In this document: in pieces, positions 56,669 through 64,000 of the stretch | How the letters are laid out: each line of letters starts with the position of its first letter | How positions within the stretch are numbered: the stretch's first letter is position 1 | From: Chitinivorax sp. PXF-14 | GTDB taxonomy: Bacteria; Pseudomonadota; Gammaproteobacteria; Burkholderiales; SCOH01 | Assembly: GCF_040812015.1 (NCBI RefSeq) | Contig: NZ_JBFNXJ010000018.1 | Coordinates: 1 to 64,000 of the forward strand | Length of the DNA stretch: 64,000 bases | Direction of reading: 5' to 3' | Made by a program: the position numbers and the translations under genes | Notes under the pieces: model-generated | What the model was told of the DNA's origin: nothing | Seen by the model: only the letters and a program-made list of their open reading frames with translations | Database searches by the model: none

Positions 56669-57973
56669 TCACACGGCCACCCGGTAGGCTTCTTCTTCGG
56701 CCGGAGCCGTCTGTTCGAGCTCGAGGCTCGCGGCGAGCAGCGCCAGACGGGCGACCACGCCATAGCTGTAGAAGCGGTTGGGCAGACAGTCCGGGTCGGC
56801 GCCACAGTCGGGCAGGCTGCAGGGGGCCTCGAACGACAGCGGTTCAAAATGCATGCCGGGCGCGTTGAGGTTCTCGTCGACGCCGCGGCCGGTGTGCACG
56901 CGGTAGAAGCCGCCAACGACAAAGCGGTCGACCATGTAGACCACCGGCTCGGCCACCGCGTCGTTGATGCTCTCGAAGGTGTGCACGCCTTCCTGCACGA
57001 TGACCTCGTGCACCTCCTGGCCCTCCTTGATCACGCTCATCTTGTTGCGCTGCTTGCGGTTGAGGCCGATCACCTCGTCCGGGCTCTTCACGCTCATCAC
57101 GCCCATGCCATAGGTGCCGGCGTTGGCCTTGACGATGACGTAGGGCTGTTCGGTGATGCCGTATTCCTTGTACTTCTCGGCGATGCGGTCGAGCAGCAGT
57201 TCCACCTTGGCGGCGAGGCATTCCTCGCCCTTGCGCTCATGGAAGTCGATGCCTTCGCAGCGGTCAAAGTAGGGGTTGATCAGCCATGGGTCGATGCCGA
57301 TCAGCTTGGCGAAGTCGTCGGCCACTTCGTCGTAGGCGGCGAAATGGTGGGTCTTCTTGCGCGTGGACCAGCCCGCATGCAGCGGCGGCAGCAGGTTCTG
57401 TTCGATGCCTTCGAGCAGCGGCGGGATGCCGGCCGACAGGTCATTGTTGAGCAGCACCACACAGGGATTGAAATCGGGCAGCGTGACGCGGTTGCCGCTG
57501 CGCTTCACCGGCTCCAGCAGCAGCGTGTCGCCATTGGCCGTGGTGACCTCGGTCGGCGCGGTGATCTCGGGCGAGATGCTGCCCAGGCGCACGTTGAGGC
57601 CGGCCTGCTTGAGGATGTACTGGATGGTCGCGACGTTTTGCAGGTAGAAGGTGTTGCGCGTGTGATTCTCGGGGATCAGCAACAGGCTGCGCGCATCGGG
57701 GCAGACCTTTTCCAGCGCCGACTGCACCGCCTGCACGCACAGCGGCATGAAATCGCGGTTGAGGTTGTTGAAGCCCCCCGGAAACAGATTCATATCCACC
57801 GGCGCCAGCTTGAAGCCGGCATTGCGCAGGTCCACCGAGCCATAGAACGGCGGCGAATGCTCCAGCCACTGGGTGCGGAACCAATGCTCGATCTGCGGCA
57901 TGGCACTGAGAATGCGGCGCTCGAGTTCGAGTATCGGGCCTTTTTGGGCGGTGGTCAGGTAGGGGACGTTCAT
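56669..57973 (-). CDS. gshA: Glutamate-cysteine ligase, proteobacterial GshA type
   Basis: The 434-residue enzyme makes gamma-glutamylcysteine with ATP. It matches the beta/alphaproteobacterial GshA family, distinct from the E. coli type. Segments are LERRILSAMPQIEHWFRTQW, FYGSVDLRNAGFKLAPVDMN, NLFPGGFNNL, LIPENHTRNTFYLQNVATIQ, VIVKANAGTYGMGVMSVKSP and GVHTFESINDAVAEPVVYMV. In many relatives gshB is adjacent; here it lies 4 kb downstream. Length and ends look complete. Confidence 0.95.
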   Translation of the reverse strand: MNVPYLTTAQKGPILELERRILSAMPQIEHWFRTQWLEHSPPFYGSVDLRNAGFKLAPVDMNLFPGGFNNLNRDFMPLCVQAVQSALEKVCPDARSLLLIPENHTRNTFYLQNVATIQYILKQAGLNVRLGSISPEITAPTEVTTANGDTLLLEPVKRSGNRVTLPDFNPCVVLLNNDLSAGIPPLLEGIEQNLLPPLHAGWSTRKKTHHFAAYDEVADDFAKLIGIDPWLINPYFDRCEGIDFHERKGEECLAAKVELLLDRIAEKYKEYGITEQPYVIVKANAGTYGMGVMSVKSPDEVIGLNRKQRNKMSVIKEGQEVHEVIVQEGVHTFESINDAVAEPVVYMVDRFVVGGFYRVHTGRGVDENLNAPGMHFEPLSFEAPCSLPDCGADPDCLPNRFYSYGVVARLALLAASLELEQTAPAEEEAYRVAV

Positions 57974-58684
57974 GGGGCAGCCTCATGGGTGAATGCGGTT
58001 GGGCTCATGGCCTGGCGCCGTCTGGGAAGGGTTTGATTGTAGCCAATCGGGATGAAGTGGGTATGGCACAGCCGAATTCAAGATGCAGCAGTACAGTTGC
58101 CCATCCCGGCGAGGCCCCGGCGCCGCATGGGGAAGCGAGACGCTCGTACCGGCAAGCCCGATCGAGCGGCATGACGATCTCCTCTTCCTGTAGCAGCCGC
58201 CGTGCCGTCAAAGCCGTCAGCCGGACCTCAGCACGGCCCGGCAGCCCGCGCCAGCCTTGCCACGCATGGCAGGTACCGCTAGCCGTTCAGTCCGCACAGT
58301 GTTGCAGACTCGCTTCGGCAAGACAACCGCATCCAGTCTGACAACCTGTGCCGCAGGAAGGTTTCTTGTTATGCATTGCATCAACGGCGGGCGGCGGGCC
58401 TGATCGAGGCGCGGCTACGCCTACAAGCGGTCCGCAGCGTGGTGATGCCGATCGGCGAGCGGCCGGGGCTGTCGTCGCGACCTGCGCTGGCAGCCACGCG
58501 TCGGCCGCAGCGATGCCGAGCGCAACGGGATCTCCAATATGCGCCCCGGTGGCCGGGGCTAGCGCGACGCCGAGCGCAAACCGTGCAGGCTGCCGCAAGC
58601 GGCGCGCGGCCTGACTGGCGTCAGGTTCAAGGATGAGAGCGACCGGCTGCCCGCGCCCGACGGCACGGCAGCCGGCCAGCCGCG
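57974..58684. other. 711-bp stretch without a convincing gene
   Basis: The first 90 bp act as the gshA leader. Open frames on both strands exist but lack start signals and family resemblance. One minus-strand frame (58287 to about 58680) is continuous, of protein-like composition and ends with a Cys-rich tail (CGTGCQTGCGC). It has no normal start and runs in from the end of the next gene. It may be a decayed gene. No RNA gene or repeat was seen. Confidence 0.4.
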
Positions 58685-59266
58685 TCAGCCGCCAAACAGC
58701 GAGGCATCGACGCCAAACAGCACCACCAGGCCAAGCAGCGCGAACAGCAGTGCCGCAATGCCGTGCACCAGTTTCAGCGGCAGCTTTTTCGACATGGCAT
58801 CACCGATGAATACGGCCGGCACGTCGGCAAGCAGCATGCCCAGCGTGGTGCCAGACACCACCGGGATCAGCGATTGGAACTTGGCCGCCAGCGCCACCGT
58901 GGCGATCTGCGTCTTGTCGCCCATTTCCGCGAGGAAGAAGGCCAGCACGGTCGCGCCGAACACGCCCAGGCTATCGTTGAACCTGGCCTCGTCGTCATCG
59001 AGCTTGTCCGGGACCATGATCCACGCGGCCATGGCGATGAACGACACGCCGAGCACCCAGCGCATGGCCTGCGGGCCGAGCCAGTGCGCGACCAGCGTGC
59101 CCGCCCAGCCGGCAAGGAAATGGTTGACGACGGTTGCGACGAAAATACCGGCGATGATCGGCACCGGCTTGCGGAAACGCGCCGCCAGCAGGAGTGCCAA
59201 CAGCTGGGTCTTGTCGCCGATTTCACCGAGCGCCACGACGCCGGTGGAGATCAGAAATGCTTCCAT
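58685..59266 (-). CDS. UPF0016 (TMEM165/GDT1) family manganese exporter
   Basis: The 193-residue protein has six helices in two repeats. Each repeat carries the hallmark ExGDKTQ: ALGEIGDKTQLLALLL near residues 12-27 and LAEMGDKTQIATVALA near 112-127. Bacterial members export Mn2+ and protect against excess. The start at 59266 is set by family length; the in-frame extension upstream is rejected. A yybP-ykoY manganese riboswitch precedes it, which supports the substrate. Confidence 0.92.
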   Translation of the reverse strand: MEAFLISTGVVALGEIGDKTQLLALLLAARFRKPVPIIAGIFVATVVNHFLAGWAGTLVAHWLGPQAMRWVLGVSFIAMAAWIMVPDKLDDDEARFNDSLGVFGATVLAFFLAEMGDKTQIATVALAAKFQSLIPVVSGTTLGMLLADVPAVFIGDAMSKKLPLKLVHGIAALLFALLGLVVLFGVDASLFGG

Positions 59267-59337
59267 GGGATTCCTTACGGGGCCGTACAAAACGCTTCAA
59301 CCCAATACCACCGCGGCCCCATGCCGGCGGGTATCGA

Positions 59338-59460
59338 GTCGAAGGTCTTGCCAGGTGCCGGCAGATGAAGGATCTGCTGGTCGCCGCCGGCGCCATGGTC
59401 AGGAGACCAAGTGTGTTGACGCGGGCTTCCGTCGCATTCGCGGAACGGCTACTCCCCTAG
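59338..59460 (-). promoter_or_regulatory. yybP-ykoY manganese riboswitch
   Basis: On the minus strand the leader of the UPF0016 gene begins AGGGGAGTAGCC (59459-59448). It contains GTCAACACACTTGG (59420-59407) and closes near AAGACCTTCGAC. These are the conserved pieces of the yybP-ykoY aptamer, which binds Mn2+ and typically turns on exporter expression. Ends are approximate; about 70 bp of expression-platform sequence follows before the start codon. Confidence 0.85.
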
Positions 59461-59496
59461 GACGGGGCGGACTGTATCACGGCAACGCGGCCACGA

Positions 59497-60045
59497 TCAA
59501 CCGCGTTCGAGCCGTCGAAGCAGGGCATCGGCCTGCTCCAGCTCGTCCTCGTTGAACACGGCCACACCATGCTCGGCCAGCAGCGCGGCGGTGACGCCCA
59601 TGCCGTCGATTCTGGTGGCGCTGAAGCTGCCGTCGTAGATCTGCGCATTGCCGCAGGACGGGCTGCGCGCCTTGAGCACGGCGATGCGGATGCCATGGCT
59701 GCGCACCAGCGCCAGCGCGGCTTGCGCGCCGGCCTGGAAGGCCCGGCTGACGTCGTCCCCGGCGGTGGTCATGACACGGGCCTGGCCAAGCCAGACACGA
59801 CGGCCATCGCCACCGCTGATCTCGGCCGCTGGGCGCGGCGTGGGCAGGCCGCCGGCGACCTCGGGGCACACCGGCACCACGCGGCCTTCGCCGAGCCATT
59901 GCGCCAGGATCGGCGCGACGGCGCCGCACGGAATCGCGTTGTAGCGCACATTGGCGCCGAGCAGGCAGGCGCTGACGAGTATCTTGCCGGGCGCGCCCAT
60001 GCCCGGTGCCGGGTTGCTGTCGGATGGATCCGTGCCAGCCATCAT
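59497..60045 (-). CDS. DUF523 domain protein
   Basis: The 182-residue protein is of the DUF523 family, with ILVSACLLGANVRYN at the N-terminal core, VPVCPEVAGGLPTPRPAAEI, and LKARSPSCGNAQIYDGSFSA. Conserved Cys in SACLLG, CPEV and SPSCG may bind a metal or cluster. The function is unknown. The start is uncertain: 60045/60042 (MM) or 60000 (MGAPGK). It is 20 bp after the metallophosphoesterase stop, probably one operon. Confidence 0.88.
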   Translation of the reverse strand: MMAGTDPSDSNPAPGMGAPGKILVSACLLGANVRYNAIPCGAVAPILAQWLGEGRVVPVCPEVAGGLPTPRPAAEISGGDGRRVWLGQARVMTTAGDDVSRAFQAGAQAALALVRSHGIRIAVLKARSPSCGNAQIYDGSFSATRIDGMGVTAALLAEHGVAVFNEDELEQADALLRRLERG

Positions 60046-60065
60046 CGCTGGCTCGCCCGGCCCGC

Positions 60066-61211
<1,146 letters not shown>

Positions 61212-61409
61212 GCTTCTCTCCGTGGGCGGGGGTGGCGACGCCTGTATGCGTCGGCGCAATCTGGCTGAGATGGGTTTTGTCGGACGCAATTCAAGCCCCA
61301 ACCCATTCGTTTGAGCAGGTCTGCGTGACAAAAAATCCGGGCTATGCTTCAGATAGATAATATATTTTTTGCTGATCATCCCATGCCGGCCGACAATGGC
61401 GGACATGGG

Positions 61410-62945
61410 ATGGCCGAAGCCGATTGGAAGCAGATGAACGAGGACCCGCGCCCCACCCTGCAGGCGGTGGCCGATGCCGCCCGCAGCTATCGACAAGGGC
61501 AGCTGAGCCGGCGCCGCTTCCTGCAGCTGTGTGCCGCCGCAGGCCTCGGGATGGGCGGCCTGCTCACGGCCTGCCGGCGAGAGGCCCCGGTGCTGAGCGG
61601 CAAGGCCATCGCGGCCACCGTCGGGCCGCAATCGGCAGTCACCTCGGGCAGCGACCAGAAAGCCTTCCTGCGCGATGTCGGGCGCAGCATGCAGGGCACC
61701 ACCCTGCACGTAGTGAGCGAGGACACTCCGCCGTGCAAGGTCATCAGGGGCTTGATGCTGCAGGAGTTCGAGCCGCTCACCGGCATCCACGTGGAATGGG
61801 AGCTGCATTCGCTGGGCGAGGTGCTGAGCCGCGTCACCACTGATGTCGCGCAAGGCAGCGGCCATTACGACATTTACTATTGCGACCACTCCTGGCTCGG
61901 GCTGCTGCATGGCGAGGCGGCCGACCCGCACGAGCTGCTGGGCCGGGCCGACCTCGCCTACCCCGACTACCGCTTCGACGACATCCTGGCGCCGCTGGTG
62001 GAGCATACGGCATCGTACCGCAAGCAGCTGGTGGGCATTCCGTTCGACATCCCGATCCTGATCATGATGTACCGCAAGGACGTGCTGCATGAGTTCGGGC
62101 TCAAACCGCCACGCACGCTGGCCGACTACCTCACGGCCATCCGCACCATTCATCGCGCCAAGGCTCCCGCGCTGTACGGCACTACCGGACAATGGAAATC
62201 AGGGCATTACGCGCTCGAATGCGAAATGACCGCCTGGCTGTGGGCGCATGGCGGCTCGCTGTTCGGCGCCGACAAGCAGCCCACGCTCGGCGACGAGCGC
62301 GCGGAAGCGGCGCTGGCCTATATGCTGGAGCTCGGCAACTACATGCCCAAGGCCGTGTCGCGCTGGGATTGGCAAGGTCAGGCGCAGAGTTTCCGCCAGG
62401 GGCTGGCCGGCCTGTACCTGGGCTGGAGCGAATACTTTCCGAGCTTCGATGACCCCAAGCTGTCGAAGATCGTCGGCCTGGCCGAGGCCGCCGCACCGCC
62501 GCGTGAGCTGTCGTTGCGGCAGCCGGATCAGTGCGGTTTTGACGAGGCACCCGGCATCAGCCACCAGGGCGGCAGCTGCATGATGCTGTCGCGCCGCAGC
62601 AGGCATGTCGATGCCGCCTGGATATTCCTGCAGTGGGCTACCAGCGCCGACGTCACCGCGCGCGCCAGCCTGCTCGGCGGCGGGGCCACGCCGACGCGGC
62701 GCAGCAGTTTCGACGACCCGCGCATCAGGCAGCTGGGCGACGGCCTGACCAACCCGCTTCGCCATTTCCCGGTCACGCTGGATGCCATCGAGCACCGCAT
62801 GGGCACTGAGCCGCATTTCGCCAACTGGCCGCAGCTGTCGCTCGAACTGGCGGTCGAGCTGGGACGCATGACCACCGGCCAGCAAACCCTCAGGCAGACC
62901 CTGCAAGGCATGGACGTGGCCGCCCGGCGGGCAGTCAAGGTCTGA
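61410..62945 (+). CDS. Sugar-type ABC substrate-binding lipoprotein exported by Tat (orphan)
   Basis: The ~511-residue type 1 extracellular binding protein has a twin-arginine signal, LSRRRFLQLCAAAGLG, and a lipobox LLTAC, so it should be Tat-exported and lipid-anchored. The mature part has the MBP-like pattern, with LHVVSEDTPP, EFEPLTGIHVEWE, YDIYYCDHSWLGLL, VGIPFDIPILIMMYRKDVL and ARASLLGGGATPTRRS. No permease gene is adjacent. The start is uncertain (61383, 61410 or 61434 are possible); 61344 is unlikely because a -10-like element lies after it. Confidence 0.82.
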   Translation: MAEADWKQMNEDPRPTLQAVADAARSYRQGQLSRRRFLQLCAAAGLGMGGLLTACRREAPVLSGKAIAATVGPQSAVTSGSDQKAFLRDVGRSMQGTTLHVVSEDTPPCKVIRGLMLQEFEPLTGIHVEWELHSLGEVLSRVTTDVAQGSGHYDIYYCDHSWLGLLHGEAADPHELLGRADLAYPDYRFDDILAPLVEHTASYRKQLVGIPFDIPILIMMYRKDVLHEFGLKPPRTLADYLTAIRTIHRAKAPALYGTTGQWKSGHYALECEMTAWLWAHGGSLFGADKQPTLGDERAEAALAYMLELGNYMPKAVSRWDWQGQAQSFRQGLAGLYLGWSEYFPSFDDPKLSKIVGLAEAAAPPRELSLRQPDQCGFDEAPGISHQGGSCMMLSRRSRHVDAAWIFLQWATSADVTARASLLGGGATPTRRSSFDDPRIRQLGDGLTNPLRHFPVTLDAIEHRMGTEPHFANWPQLSLELAVELGRMTTGQQTLRQTLQGMDVAARRAVKV

Positions 62946-62956
62946 CGGCCGCAGGC

Positions 62957-64000
62957 TCAGCCAGGCTTGAGAACCGCCGCGCCGCTGTCCAACCGGTCGG
63001 CCGACTGCAGCAACGATGCGATCGCGCGTTCGAACAGCGGCGCCGCCTCGAGAAAACGCGCGCGGCCGCTCGCCAGCAGGCGCTGGAACATGCGCACACT
63101 GACGACGGCAGGAGGGCTTTGGCTGTCGACGCTGAGCACCAGGTTCGAGGCATTCTGGCTGACCCAGTGAAGGCGAGCGATATTGGGGTTGCCATCGAGG
63201 TTGAGCTCGATCGCGATGCCGCTCTTGAGCCGCGCCAGCACCTCGTCATCGCGCTCTGGCGGCGCCTCGCCAGCGGCCAGCGCGGCCGGGCTGGCGGCAA
63301 CGGCAGGGGGCTCGTCGAGCAGCGCCTGAAACTTGCGGTCGATGACTTCGAGCTCGCCCTCGAGTTCGCCCAGCGCCTCGTCGAGCAGCTTGGGGTCGAC
63401 CTCGACCACCGCTTGCGGTGCATCCTCCTTGGCGTCGCCATCGACAAACCGTGCAAAGCGGGCATGGATATCGGCCAGCGAGGGCACGATGCCCGCTACC
63501 TGGGTGATGTGCAGCGCATGCTGGTGGCTCTCCACCAGCCAGTCCATCAGCGGCTTCTGCTGGGCCTCGCTCCAGCCGATGCGGGCCAGCCCCTCGCGCA
63601 GCCCGGTGAGCATCGGCAGCAGCAGCACGACCAGCTGCTTGCGGTCCTGCTCCGCCACCTTGGGGACGATGCTCCAAATCAGGTCCGGCACCAGCAGACG
63701 ATAGCGCCTGGCGCGCACGGCATCGTCGCGTTCGGCGAATTCGATCGCACGCGCCCAGGAGTTGACCAGGAAGCCATGCAGCTGGTCGTCGATGGTCAGG
63801 CCCGAGAGCGCCTCTGCCAGCATCGCCGTGATGCGCGCGAAGCGCAGCGTGCGGCTCTCGGCGTGGCTCATCGCCGTCACCGCGCGCCCTACGCGCTCGT
63901 CGCGCGCCAGCAGTTCGCTGGCGATGAAGGCATCGAGCTCATCCAGCATACGTTCGAACGGCGCCAGCCCCTCGCGCTCGTCGGCCAGCAGGGCCTCGAC
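62957..64000 (-). CDS. DUF1631 family protein, C-terminal part (runs off the window)
   Basis: The frame is open through the right edge, so only the last ~347 residues are seen. The sequence matches DUF1631-type proteins of betaproteobacteria, with FLVNSWARAIEF, LVPDLIWSIVPKVAEQDRKQ, LPMLTGLREGLARIGWS and a PilZ-like end, WVSQNASNLVLSVD. Members may bind cyclic di-GMP through that end (inference). It converges on the binding-protein gene with an 11-bp gap. Confidence 0.85.
   Translation of the reverse strand, partial: VEALLADEREGLAPFERMLDELDAFIASELLARDERVGRAVTAMSHAESRTLRFARITAMLAEALSGLTIDDQLHGFLVNSWARAIEFAERDDAVRARRYRLLVPDLIWSIVPKVAEQDRKQLVVLLLPMLTGLREGLARIGWSEAQQKPLMDWLVESHQHALHITQVAGIVPSLADIHARFARFVDGDAKEDAPQAVVEVDPKLLDEALGELEGELEVIDRKFQALLDEPPAVAASPAALAAGEAPPERDDEVLARLKSGIAIELNLDGNPNIARLHWVSQNASNLVLSVDSQSPPAVVSVRMFQRLLASGRARFLEAAPLFERAIASLLQSADRLDSGAAVLKPG

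Noticed and set aside
58287-58376. 29-residue Cys-rich mini-protein (metallothionein-like appearance)
   Set aside because: No ribosome-binding site, and six cysteines in such a short GC-rich frame can arise by chance.

Overview
The window is about 64 kb of GC-rich bacterial DNA with dense, short-gapped operons. Gene families and order suggest a betaproteobacterium, most likely in the Neisseriales (an inference from gene content; no rRNA is present). Supporting signs are the proteobacterial ATP-grasp GshA with gshB–EIIA(Man)–ptsH–ptsI nearby, zapB–zapA–6S RNA–5-formyl-THF cyclo-ligase, and a DUF1631 protein at the right edge.

Positions 1-1300 look acquired: a CI-like repressor with a palindromic operator, an unclear reading frame and several strong hairpins, all of lower GC. 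Positions 1356-14601 form a complete glycerol system. A lone glpD (glpD1) has its own promoter and terminator. A glpD2-glpSTPQUV-tpiA operon encodes a second glycerol-3-phosphate dehydrogenase, a glycerol ABC importer and triosephosphate isomerase. The DeoR-type repressor gene glpR and the glycerol kinase gene glpK are divergently transcribed. Glycerol is imported, phosphorylated (GlpK), oxidised to DHAP (GlpD) and isomerised (TpiA). TTTTCG-type repeats over both glpD promoters and an E. coli-like site before glpK are candidate GlpR operators.

Positions 14651-22770 hold regulators: an ArsR protein facing two tandem ~1,000-residue STAND-ATPase/BTAD activators, with a large palindrome between, then an AraC/GyrI-like regulator. 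Positions 23142-37170 are mostly housekeeping and small metabolic genes: leucine dehydrogenase, a fatty-acid hydroxylase-family protein, zapBA, 6S RNA, folate cyclo-ligase, an orphan periplasmic binding protein, MipA, EVE, GNAT, TauE, an SDR lacking its catalytic residues, DUF1275, prolyl aminopeptidase, GST, a glycine-zipper protein and a secreted transglutaminase-like protein.

Positions 37180-52433, all on the minus strand, form one long co-directional block: gshB-apbE-EIIA(Man)-ptsH-ptsI, then nine surface-glycan genes (three GT9, three GT4, one CgeB-like transferase, an O-antigen ligase and MsbA), mostly with stop/start overlaps. gshA with a small DUF697 gene lies at 56158-57973. It is separated from gshB by a large lipoprotein and a probable outer-membrane barrel that look like a lineage-specific insertion. 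The right end holds a UPF0016 manganese exporter behind a yybP-ykoY riboswitch, a DUF523 protein, a membrane metallophosphoesterase, a Tat-type sugar-binding protein and a truncated DUF1631 gene. No tRNA, rRNA, CRISPR array, intact insertion sequence or transposase was seen.
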